From Lunularia cruciata (lineage: Eukaryota; Streptophyta; Marchantiopsida; Lunulariales; Lunulariaceae): DNA of 64,000 bases. The stretch's first letter is position 1, and each line of letters starts with the position of its first letter. Of the stretch, positions 10,801 through 21,179 are shown piece after piece. The notes below the pieces were generated by a model, which saw nothing but the letters and a program-made list of their open reading frames with translations, had not been told where the DNA came from and searched no databases. The stretch spans positions 59,982,593-60,046,592 of the forward strand of contig OX419759.1 in NCBI GenBank assembly GCA_948567375.1, given 5' to 3'. The position numbers and the translations under genes were made by a program.

Positions 10801-11211
10801 TGTAAAAGACCGAATCTGAGGAGAGAAATAGGAGAATGGAAACTCACATTGGGACACTTGAATGAGGGAAAACTCTGAATGCCTAGCATGAGCTTTGGCT
10901 TTGGTATTTATAGGTAGCATACAAGGCCCTTGAGAAGCTCCTCAAGAAGCTTCCTCAAGCCACTTTCTTAGATTGCAAGCCAAGTTAACTAGGAAGCTCT
11001 CAAGAAGCTTCCTTCTAGAAGCCGCCTACTTGGCATGCAAGCTAAGCTAGTTGGAAGCTTCTAGAAGCTACTTACTTGAGGTGCAAGCTAAGCTAATTGG
11101 GAAGCTTCCCAAGAATCTTCCTAGATACTTCTAGAATATTCTAGGCTACTTTGTCTTATGTGCTCTTTCATAAGCCCGACTAACTTCATTGCTAAACTCC
11201 ATATTGTTACA
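10801..11211 (-). repeat. 5' LTR of element B
   Basis: TGTAACAATATGG at the outer end, TTTTACA at the inner end, colinear with 5572-6000. It contains the three-unit heat-shock elements at 11054-11066 and 11129-11141 and a TATTTATA-like box near 10908. Confidence 0.85.
11129..11141. promoter_or_regulatory. Three-unit heat-shock element in the LTR-B 5' copy
   Basis: TTCTAGAATATTC, identical to 5918-5930. A second array GAAGCTTCTAGAA lies at 11054-11066. Confidence 0.5.
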
Positions 11212-11216
11212 CATTT
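11212..11216. repeat. Target site duplication of element B (right copy)
   Basis: CATTT, identical to 5567-5571. Confidence 0.9.
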
Positions 11217-11549
11217 TATGTATGTCTCCTCCACAATCCTAATTTGATTGTAACTTCTCCGTAGATCAAGTTTGGTGAAGTGCTTTGCCCTGTTGAGTTG
11301 ATCAAACAAGTCATCCATACAAAGTAACGGGTATTTTTTCTTCACCATTTGTTGATTTAGTCCTTGGTAGTCAATGCACATGCACATTGTTCCATCCTTC
11401 TTCTTCACAAACAAGACAAGAGTTATGCAACATATCATCAATCCTTTTTTGCAACATATCTTCAATTTGAGCCTTACACTCCTCCAACTCTTGAGGTGAT
11501 AGTCAATATGGGGCCTTACAAGGAGGTGTCTTCCCAAGAAATATCTCAA
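11217..11549 (-). pseudogene. RT first half of element C
   Basis: Reads [20 protein letters not shown], then [19 protein letters not shown], then [12 protein letters not shown], the fingers and first palm segment of a gypsy RT. It stops where element B begins. The remainder, starting KMAFQTRYG, resumes at 5566. The split is a clean insertion with a 5-bp duplication. Confidence 0.85.
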
Positions 11550-11690
11550 TTTTATGATCTACTCTCCTTTTTGGTGGTAATTTTAAGGATAAATCATCTA
11601 GAAAGATATCTTGAAACTCATTGACCACATTTTTCAATTTCTTAGGAATTTGTCCATTGTGTTGGGCTATCTAGACTTCTCTTATTAGAT

Positions 11691-12185
11691 CTATGAAACA
11701 TTCTCTATTTTACCAATAGATGTGATCTTTATGACATAAAGAGGTAGCTTTTGCATTTGTGATCTTTCTTTATCTCCAAATATCTTCCATTGGCTAGTTC
11801 TCATTACTTTTCTCCAATTGACCATGGAGTTGTAGTGCTCCATCCACGGCATGCCTAAGATTACATAACAAGCTAATTGTATCACTTGACACTCAATTGT
11901 TGCTTGATACTATCCTATAGAGAGTGCTACCTTTCTAGGTAATGACTCAATCCTCTCTATTTGACCATTAGGTAACTCTACTTTGTCATTCTCATCCTTC
12001 TCTAGTTCCACCTCCAACCTTATTGTAGTAGAGCAAGACAAGAAATTCTTTGTTGCTCTAGGGTCTATCAATACTCTCATCGGATTGCCTTCTAGGATTC
12101 CATTTACAACAATCAGTTGTGCATTTGTCTTCCTCCAACTTTGCATACTTTTCCTTTTCCTCCTTCTACTTTTACTCTTCTTCAT
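11691..12185 (-). pseudogene. Aspartic protease of element C
   Basis: Two open pieces. 12185-11910 has VNGILEGNPMRVLIDPRATK, where the active site should read DSGAT but has DPRAT, so the catalytic glycine is lost. 11885-11691 has CYVILGMPWMEHYNSMVNW, the second conserved protease strand. Polyprotein processing is the family role. The altered active site and the frame break indicate a dead copy. Confidence 0.7.
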
Positions 12186-12249
12186 TGAGCCAATAAGGCT
12201 GCAAGGTACATTTATTGGAAACCTTTGTTTTTTGATGTGATTTTAGCAT

Positions 12250-13910
12250 CCTCCTCTTCAAATTGTCTCTCCATGTGGTTCAAAGGTTGCATTTATGGAG
12301 GTCAAGGGCCTCTAGGATGACAAGCAAAAAAATTGATGGCTATGTGCCCAACTCGGCCACAATTATAACAACATCATTATTTTGCTTAAGCCCCTTCTCC
12401 TCATGGGACTCCATCTTTACTTTCTTTGATCCATCTCCATTCTCCTTGGAAGTGTCATGCTTCTTGGGCTCAAAACTGAATGTTGCACAATTCTATAGGA
12501 ACTGGTCTACCAAAATGATGTGTCTCAGTCTAATAGTTTTGCATCAAGACTACCCCTTCACCTCTTCCAAGTACCCATGGTATTTTTTGAGCGCATGCAA
12601 TTGCTTCAAAAACAATGCAAGGATTTTATACCATTACCTCTTGGTGAATGTGCTCTTTTAATCCCCTTTTGAAAATTTCAAGAGCTTATGATACACTCAT
12701 ATCGGTTATTGAACCTATAGATCAAGAAATGCATCCATGTACTCTTGTATGATATTCTTCTACTTCAATCCCTAGAATCGGGTTTGGGCTATCTACACAA
12801 AATCCACAGATTATAAATTCTTGACTAGCTCTTCTTCCATGGCCATCCAAGTGATCTTTCTTCCTTCTACCAACAATGATTGTTCCCAAGCATCATACCA
12901 TGTGAGGGCTTTATTGGTCAAGTACTCTCATGCAAACACACATGCAGAATGATCAATGATCTCAATTGTGAATATCAAAGGTATTGATTCATTATTGAAA
13001 TCCAATTTTCCATTACTCTCATGGAATTTTATCCCTTGTAAGGCTCAATGTTGCATGTCTTCTTTATTCATAGTAATAATGAGACTTTATTGTTGATCAG
13101 GGTCGGTATCATCAACATGAGTGACTCTCCAAGTACTTTGATTGCTAGTGTTAGGTGTTAGGATGGTTTCCCTTCTTGCATTACTTGATCATTCCTAAAA
13201 GTACATACTTGATTTTTCATTGTCTCCATGGTTATCTTGATCTCCCAAAACTTGTCCCAAGATCCGTTACATTCCTTGCATCAAATCTTACAACTACGGA
13301 TCTATGATTCCTACACAAGGCAATGCTCAATTGCTACTTCTTACTTCATCAAAGGGTTAATATGATCACTTGGGAGGGAGCATGGACTATTGGGACTACC
13401 ATTAGGACTACCATTAGGACCTTAGAGGCTATCACTCATTGATAATATTCCTCATCAAAATTGTGGATTACAAAATCCTTGAACATCACTTTCGGTCTAA
13501 CCACATAATAGATTTCTACTTATGTGTTGAAAGGGAGAGGATTTGGTACATTCAGATCCATAACATCATAAGAGAATGTAGGTTGTCAAATCTCACTCCT
13601 ATTATATACCATAGGTAGAATCACTAGGTTTGGTGAATTCATCACTATGTCCATTAACTTTGCTCCAAAATGATAAATGAGATAAACCCTCACTTGCTCA
13701 CATTGTATGTACATAATCTTGATGTGGAATGGATTCAAGAATGGGAAGAAGAGTGTAGGAAATTGTCCTCAAGGTACTTCCATCCCATCTTCTCTCTAAA
13801 ACACCTCCCAAGTCTACAAATTGCACTACTTTTCTCCCCTCAAAATTACTTAGTTTCAATAGCTTGTGTTCTTCCAAGAGGGATGATCCACTCTATTGGA
13901 TTAAAATATT
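12250..13910 (-). pseudogene. Gag region of element C, strongly decayed
   Basis: The minus strand near 12370-12330 reads CYNCGRVGHIA and then a displaced cysteine, a zinc knuckle of the CX2CX4HX4C type damaged near its end. Upstream sequence to about 13900 lies between the primer site and protease and should encode gag, but stops are frequent and I can identify little else directly. Confidence 0.45.
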
Positions 13911-13924
13911 TGATTTGATACCAT

Positions 13925-14490
13925 TGTAATATACCTCTGTCCATGGACAAGAGAACTCCCCAAGAGAAATACAAGAGAGAAAACACAAGCTTCACATTCA
14001 ATACTTTGATGTCCCAAAGAAGCATTTTGTCTTTATTAGATAGCAAAGAGGATCCACTCAAAGGAAGCTCCATCCTTGGATCATATATATGGATTGGGGA
14101 CATGTCAATGAGCTCCATCCTTAGATTAGTTGCTTGGATGGATCACATATTGATCCTTAGCCTATCTAGTTGGTCAAATAGGTTTGATCAAAGGGAATCT
14201 TTAAGGAATCTTCATGTAGGAAGCTCAAAGTTGCATGGGTAAGGTACCATTGAAAAGCTCTCAATGAGACAAGCCATTTAATTTTTATTTTTGAGACCTA
14301 TTCATCCATTTAGTCCTCCAAAATTGACTTTGAAGTTTTCAAAGTATTTTTGGCTCTTGCCCTATTAATAGAAGTGCTCTTTTGGAGACACCTCTACACA
14401 ATCGGCTTATTTTATCATATATAATATTCTTCTAGATGTTACCAAGCCAATTTCCACCTCTTGATTATATGTCTAGCAATTGGTATTACA
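13925..14490 (-). repeat. 5' LTR of element C (family LTR-C)
   Basis: In sense orientation it starts TGTAATACCA (14490) and ends at TATATTACA (13925). The adjacent inner sequence TGGTATCAAATC (13923-13912) is a primer-binding-site candidate whose first eight bases match initiator-Met type sites. It aligns along its length with 17186-17729 and 47873-48629. Confidence 0.8.
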
Positions 14491-16869
14491 CAAGATGGTG
14501 ATTGGATTCTTAAATAGAAATGACAAAGGAAAGCAAGCCAAGAGAGGTTTCAAAAAGGTTTTAGGTGGAGGAAGTGATAGAGGAAAGCAAGCCAAGGAGA
14601 GAAGGTTTGGAAGGAGAAAAGAGAGACGTTTCAAAAGGAGAAAGAGAGAGGTTTGAAATGAGAAATCAAAAAGTAAGGTTCTGGGAAAATTTAGGTGTTT
14701 CAGATTTCTTTGCAAATGGAGATGGCAATTGTGTACAAAAGATGATGGGACATGCCAAAACTAGAAGAATTTTAGGAAGGTGGATGGTTGATCAAAATCG
14801 CAAGTTCAATGGCCAATAATATGATCTTTGTCAAGTGGTGTGGATTGATCCAACTCAAATTTTTCATTCAATAGATGTAATTTGGGAATTAGATTTGGAT
14901 TCCCTAGGACTCAAAGTTGCCATTGGTTTGCACTATCCTTGCCCTATGCAAGTCATTATTCTTCTTTTCTCAAATTTCCATAATTCTATTCTCAAATTCC
15001 CACTTGTATGGTTCTTTAATACTTCTATTTTTTGTGATACCCTCCCAAAACCCCTCCAATACCCAATACCCCATCTGCAAAACCCAAGCAAAACCAAATG
15101 ATAATCTAAAGAACTAGATAAATCATGCAAAACCTAGGAAAACCCTAGCAAAACTTCCAAATTTTGCACTATCTTTTCTAAAACAAGTAAGACCATAGCA
15201 AAAGCCAAAGACACGAGTTACCCTCCCAAAACCCACAAAACCCAAGTTACCATTCCAAAACCTGCAAAATCCTAAAAAAACCCATGAAATTCACACAAAA
15301 CCCAAGACCACAAGAAGGTTTTTCCATTTTTTTCTATGTTTTTATTTAGTCAAGAATGTAATTTTGATGTTCACTTTGTGCATTCATTTGTTATACCTTG
15401 CAGACTTGGTCATGCATTGAGTTTGTGAGGACTTGGGATGTTTGCCTTGACTCTTGATATGAATAGAGCTGCATTTGCATTACCACTTGGACCAAGTAGA
15501 ATGCGGTTGATTCACTTTCTTTGGTGCAAGATTGGTTTCCGGTCCATGATCCCACCATGAGGAGATAGTTGGCATGACAATGAATTTACCCTACATGGAG
15601 GCCATTTTTCTAGATGATGGAGGCTCTATTGGTTCCTACATGCCAGCCAAAGGTGGTACATGGATATCTTGCCCTTACAGTGAAGTGGAATTGGAGAGGA
15701 TAAGGGTACACTTGTAGCAAGTAGGGGAGAACTATGACTAGGTAGAACTCATGCTCCAAACTTTTAGTGCAGAAAAGCACTTCTTGTAGAAATAGATTCA
15801 ACGGCCTGATAGATACAAATACATGGTTACAGTTGTGGGTCAATTTCTCACTCATGTGTTCATGGAGAGTGGATTCTTAGAAGAGGGAGAGGTTAATTAT
15901 GACACAAAGGGTACCCTGTGATGGTACATATATTTACATTGACAGCGAAGCAGCAAAGGATGAAGAGGATGAGATGAGTAAGTGATTAGACATGTTTCTT
16001 AGAAACACCACCACCTACTGTTGACTCCCTCCATGTGCCATGTACTCCATGTACAAGCTAGTATGTACATCATCAAATAAACAATATTTTTGAGTCATTA
16101 TACTTTTTTCCATGGAGTAACAAAGATATTCATTTGCTTATCATACTATGTATTCAAGTTGCACTTCCTTAGTGCGTAATGAATGTGTAATATGTATTCA
16201 TGACCATGTAATGAATGTGTTCATTAAGACAAGTACTTATCATATTATGAATATGATAAGGAGATCTTGGTGAAGGCATGAGAGGAGCTTTTGCATAAGA
16301 TGATGGTACACAAAGGGGAGGCAGGATATAGTTACATTACTCTCACCAAACTCTTCCTTACCTTTGGAGAGGTCATCCTTGGTAGAGATTCCTTTTTCAT
16401 CTATCATCAAGAGAGGATCTTGTGAGAGTCTTGGCAAGTCATGTTTATGGAGACTGATGTACTCAATAGAGAGAGTGTGTTCCAAGAGAGCCTTTGTGAG
16501 CCCATGTTGGTGCCTGGTGTACTAGATAAAGGGGAGTTACATGTTCATAGAGAGTATACCTCCTGATTTCCTTCTACTTATTGTATTGGAGAGTTGAGAA
16601 AGAGTGATATATATTTGATTATGGAAGCTTGTGCTAGAGTGGTGTACTCTAATGAGAGAGAGTATTTGGCAAGGGATTTGGACAAGAGAGAGAAAGCCCT
16701 TGAGTTGAGTGTCTACCCTTGTGGAGAGAGAGAGTTTGATTAGGGATTTCAAGGAGAGAGTCCACAATTGAGGTAATAGACGTTGCATTTGTAGAGAGAG
16801 TGTGCACTTTGGGTGACAGAGAGGAGAGAGATTTTTTAGCATGTTTTTTTAGAATTGAGGAGAGAGAGG
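14491..16869. other. No recognisable gene; purine-rich and AAAACCC-rich stretches
   Basis: 14540-14680 is purine-rich (repeated GAAAG/GAGAG). 15035-15310 is rich in irregular CAAAACCC-type words, without a regular period. Short open frames at 15600-15860 and 16240-16880 have no motif I recognise and are probably chance. Probably decayed repeats. Confidence 0.4.
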
Positions 16870-17019
16870 CCATGAGCATCACCTACAATCTCTTAGCTAG
16901 AGTGGATATGGCTTGACTATAATTGATGTATGGTTATTGGTAGATTTTTGGGTGGAGGATCAAGTTCATATCCAATTAGAGTGTAATTTGAATGGAAATG
17001 CAAATTGATTGTAGAGAAG
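16870..17019 (+). repeat. Terminal-region fragment of family D
   Basis: Matches the Z segment of the D-family 3' end: the GGCC-GAGCATCACCT, AGAGTGGATATGGC and GATCAAGTTCA blocks also occur at 32912-33060 (D-old) and 47461-47600 (D-new). Only this part is present. It is a third trace of the family in the window. Confidence 0.6.
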
Positions 17020-17185
17020 TGAGAGTCAAGGAGAAATTGGATGTAATAATTGAGAGTGTTGGTGGTATTTCCAAGTCTTAGATTTTGGATGACAAGGTTT
17101 TGATTATGGTCATAGATTTCCTTGAGAGTGATTGTGTGTGGAAGACTATGTGATTTGCTATAGATTTGACAATGAGGCAATGCAT

Positions 17186-17729
17186 TGTTCCAAGGACAAG
17201 AGAACGCCCAAGAGACACACAAGAGAAGCACAAGGCTTCATTCCTCAATAATTCAATGTCCCAAAGGAGCACCTTGTCTTTATTATATAACAAAGAGGAT
17301 CCTCTCAAAAGGGAGCTCTACCCTTGGATCAGATACATGGATGGGTGACATGTCAATCATTGTCTTATTTGGTTGGTAAAACAAGGTTGACTAGAAGGAA
17401 TCTTTGGGGAATTTTCTTGTAGGAAGCTCAAAATAGCATGGGTGAGGTACCATTGGAAATATTTTGATAAGACAAACATGAGAGTAAAGGGTAACCCCTT
17501 AGTTCCAAAGAGGAATTTTTTTTAATTTTTGAGGTCTAATTTATTCATTTAGGCCTCCAAAATTGGCTTTGAAGTTTTCATGGTGTTTTTCATCTTTGCC
17601 CTATTAGTGGAAGTACTTTTTTGGTGACACCTCTATTGGATCTACTTAGACCATGATATATAAAATCCTTCTAGATATTATGAAACCAATTTCCACCTTT
17701 AGATAAAATGTCTAGCTAATGGTATTACA
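17186..17729 (-). repeat. LTR-C copy (3' LTR of element C')
   Basis: Colinear with 13925-14490, including the shared blocks around GACAAGAGAAC, CCCAAAGGAGCACCTTGTC and TTGGATCAGATAC. In sense orientation it starts TGTAATACCA and ends GGAACA. The sequence to its right is integrase of the same element type. Confidence 0.75.
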
Positions 17730-19260
17730 AACCTCCTTCCTTTTAAGATGCAATGTTCTTGTTACAAAGTTGTTGCTTAAAAGATTGCACTAACGTTGGT
17801 GCATGGGTCAAGTTAGCTACTATTCCCATGTTCCATCATACAATGGATACTCTTTCCAATGTATGAGATGTATGAGATATTCCACACATAGATGGCGAGT
17901 ACCACGGATGCATTTCTAGAGAATGTATTTGACTCCATATTTCTCCATGCCTTCAATGACTGTTGGATATGGTCTAACTTCTTGTATGGAAGGAAAGTGG
18001 GGTGATTGGGTTGCACATCTACATAGTAAGGAAACATGGAACAGTGGATGGATCTTCATGTGTGGCGGTAGCTTGAGATGATAGGTCATTGTGCCTATTC
18101 AATGGAGGATGGGAACAAGCAAAAAAAATGAGGTTTGAGCTTACAAGGGCCAACCAACATGAAGTTGGTTGTGGACAGCCAGACTTGATCCCCAATGCTG
18201 AATCTATGTGCCTACAATGTGCATTTATATATTATAGATTTTGGATGATTTGCATCTTGCACTTGGCATTCTTCACACACTATTGGATTTTAGAAACAAA
18301 AGTGTTGACATTGTCAATCTTTGTAGCCAATGGGCAGATCTTTACCAAGCTTGAAGGTGTGAAAGTGTGCTCTCTGTACATGAGGAAGTTTTGTTCTCCA
18401 AAATAAACTAATGAATTGAGTCCCTTGATCAATGATGAGCACTCAAGATAGGCCATGGTAAGAAAAGACCATAGTAAAGGACAATTGAGCTAATTGTGAA
18501 GTAGTCAAATCCTTGGTCATAGGATACACATGAATCATTTTGTTGAGTTGATCTACAAAGACTACAATGGAGTCAAAACTTGAGGTGGTGTTGGGTAATT
18601 CACTAACCAGATCCATGTTGATATCTTCCTAACATTGTGTAGGAGTAGGGAGAGGTTGAAGGAGTCATATGAAGGACTGATTAGAGGCTTTATTTTGTTG
18701 ATAGAGTAAGTAGCTTTGAATATAATCCATCATATGGTTGCTCATCTTGGGCCAATAATAATGGTATTTGATTGCATCGAAGGTCTTGTCCACTCCAACA
18801 TGAGTTGCAATGGTGGAATCATGGCATTCCGCTAAGATGGTGGTTATTAGGTCTAGGGCATCAAGGATCCATAACTTACCATCACAAAAGGTGAGTCCTT
18901 GAGTACTGGTTATGCCTTTGGATGATTGAGCTCTTACAATCTATGGATCAATCTTTGTAGCAATAAGAAGCCTTGGCCAGAATTCTTGATTCATCTTGAC
19001 TTCTACCATGAAATTGTTTGCTATAAGCATTTGGGTGAATGCATGTACAAGTTACTTCTTGCCTTCCATATGTGTGATTGTCATGTTGAATCACTTTTTC
19101 TACTCTACCCACCAAATATATCAAAGAGATAGATCTTTGTATGTCTCAAGGTAGACTAGAGGTTTGTGGTTTATCTCCACTACAAATGCCTTCTTGCCAA
19201 GATAGTGCCTCTAATGCTTAGTTGCAAGGACAATGGCCAACTCTTGCAATTGGGTATTGT
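17730..19260 (-). pseudogene. Integrase and RNase H remnants of element C'
   Basis: The DNA parallels 3620-4900 of element C in the same order: core region at 18380-18620, zinc region at 18690-18830, RNase H near 19140-19240. Stops and transitions are so frequent that no long frame remains. It is an older relative of element C. To the right it fades into unrelated sequence before the tandem duplication. Confidence 0.65.
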
Positions 19261-19565
19261 TCTTGCAACCAAGCATGTCGGACAATGGACAACTCTTGAG
19301 AACCCATCCCCTTGAATTACAGATTTGGAGATTCCCATCTACTTAATTTGGAATGATTTGATAGTTAGCAATGGATTTGGAGGTTAGAAAATTGTAGTGG
19401 AGGTCTAACAAATTGGAAAATGTATCTAGATTTGGAGGTTGAGTTGGTAGAGGTCCTTTAAAGTTGGAGGTTTCTTGAGTTGGTGGTAGGGACAGTGATT
19501 TGGTGGTAGCTTCTCCCTAGCTAGTGCTCAAGTTGGTGGAGGTTAACATGGTTTGGATAAGGTTC

Positions 19566-19800
19566 TATTTGGGAAGAAAAAAGGTCCTCATTTGGCATTT
19601 CAAGGCTTTGAGATATAGGGCTGTAGGCTAGAGAAGCTACAAGGCTTAGGAGGGCCAACTTGTTGGTGTGAGGCTAGCTGGTTTGATTTGGCAAGAAGAA
19701 AGGTATCATTTGGCATTTAAAGGCTTTGAGGCATAGGGTTGTAGGCTAAAGAGACTATGAAGGCCTAGAAGGGCCAACTTGCTAGTGTGAGGCTAGCCAA
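19566..19800. repeat. Tandem duplication, two copies of about 118 bp
   Basis: Both units contain GGCATTT-AAGGCTTTGAG, a TAGGG-TGTAGGCTA block and GGGCCAACTTG-T-GTGTGAGG. They differ at about a dozen positions. No coding potential seen. Confidence 0.75.
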
Positions 19801-19917
19801 TTTAGTTAAATTTTTGGTAGTTACTTGGCAAAATCTGCACACCCTTCAAGATTGTGTGCAATAGGGTTTGAATCCTAGATTTCTGGTTCTTAGGTTGGTT
19901 CCTTAGCCAACTAGTAC

Positions 19918-20600
19918 TGTAACACCCATTTGTGCATGTGTGTGGTATTATAATATTTAGCTTAGTATTACAAATGCTTGAGAGATATTATTTATATAGA
20001 GATAAATGATGATTGTATATTAGTAATGATTAGCTAAAGTTAGTCATAGATAAGATAGTAGGGACTTTACTTTAGAGGAAGTAGAAAAGATGAGCACCAC
20101 TATTTTGGATTCTAGTGTGTTGACTTAGTATTATTCTGAGGTGTTTGGCTTTGAGGAAAGAGTTGAGAACTCCGCAAGCCTTTTTGTTTTGGATTCTTCT
20201 ATAGTCCAAGGATAGCCCATGGGAAGGAATCCTTGACTTAATGATTAGGTCAAGATAAGATCACATGCTTAGTAGAATATGCCCACATGGATGGATATTC
20301 ATTTATACTTTTTGACTTTACTTGACTTTTAGCCTAGTAACTTGAGTTACTCCAGTAATTAGTAACTTTGGTACGTAACTATTTCACAGGTATATAAACT
20401 AGGGGTGAGGAGGTACTTAGGATCCTTTCATTTGCAACTATCTCTCTCATTGAGTTCTCTAGTGAGCAATGTCTTGAGTCTTGGAGTGTTAGCCTTGAAG
20501 GAGTATGATGAAGTTGGGGTTCTTTGCCTTCTTAGTCCATGGTGTGCTACTATAATAGCTATCAGAGGTTCATACTGAGTGAGAGATAGGCCAGCTCACA
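19918..20600 (+). repeat. LTR of family A, plus orientation
   Basis: Starts TGTAACACCC and ends CCAGCTCACA. Reverse complement of 2906-3594 over its length. A TATA box (TATATAAACTAG) lies at 20391-20402. No matching 5-bp duplication at its ends, so it is probably the remnant of a larger copy whose inside was lost or overwritten. Confidence 0.75.
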
Positions 20601-21179
20601 AAACACCCTCACTTGTTGTCTTATTGGTAGCCTAAAACATGTACTCATGTAGCTTTGGCTAAGAGAGGCAACTTGATGCCATCCTTAGTGATCTTGGTAG
20701 CATATGAATTGATAGACATTTCTATTATGTCAAATACATAATGTTGGTAGAGTCAATCTGGTTTTGATTTGAGATGGAAGGTTATCATTTTAGGTCTCTT
20801 GTGATTGGACTCTTTCCATTCTTTGCTTCCTAATATTTAGAGTATTGATGCTCTAGTGTGATCTAAGTAGTGAGGCTATATTGATAACTAGTCAAACTAC
20901 CTAAATTTCTTTTCAATGAGGTAGGAAGTGATAGTCTACAAATTGTGAGAATGTGTGTTATGATGGCAGGTTACATGTTGCCCTTTCCTTTAATGTAGCT
21001 ATTATAGTTAGAGTTATATTAGTTGGTGGTTCTTGGTGGTGGTACTTGGTGGTTATAGTAATGATTTGGGTTACATTGTCATGATAGAGTTCTTGAAGGA
21101 TTCTAAAGGAGATTTTGCTAATTCAAAATTAATTCAAAGGTTTTAATGGAATGGCACTCGGTATCAACTCATATCTTAG

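Larger units (their letters stand above)
5572..11211 (-). mobile_element. Full-length Ty3/gypsy chromovirus B, nested in element C
   Basis: Both LTRs are present (5572-6000 and 10801-11211), each TGTAACA...TTACA in sense. There is an initiator-Met-type primer site next to the 5' LTR and a perfect 5-bp target duplication. Internal order on the minus strand is gag, zinc knuckle, protease, RT, RNase H, integrase, chromodomain. Coding regions are broken by scattered frameshifts and stops, and RT has lost a catalytic aspartate, so this copy is not autonomous. The LTRs differ by small indels, so the insertion is not recent. Confidence 0.9.
3595..14490 (-). mobile_element. Ty3/gypsy element C, host of the nested element B
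   Basis: Minus-strand order: 5' LTR (14490-13925), primer site, gag with a damaged zinc knuckle, protease, RT first half (to 11217), then element B, then RT second half (from 5566), RNase H, and integrase to about 3803. RT reads straight across the B insertion once B and one copy of its 5-bp target duplication are ignored. The 3' end with its LTR is cut off by element A at 3595. Multiple frameshifts and stops throughout; a related copy (C') lies at 17186-19260. Confidence 0.8.

Noticed and set aside
15035-15310. AAAACCC-rich stretch resembling plant telomere repeat (CCCTAAA)
   Set aside because: Only isolated AAACCCTAG-like words occur, without a regular 7-bp period. It is most likely a decayed simple repeat.
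19864-19874. GGTTTGAATCC resembling a tRNA B box, hence a possible SINE
   Set aside because: No matching A box at the right distance and no tRNA fold could be built around it.
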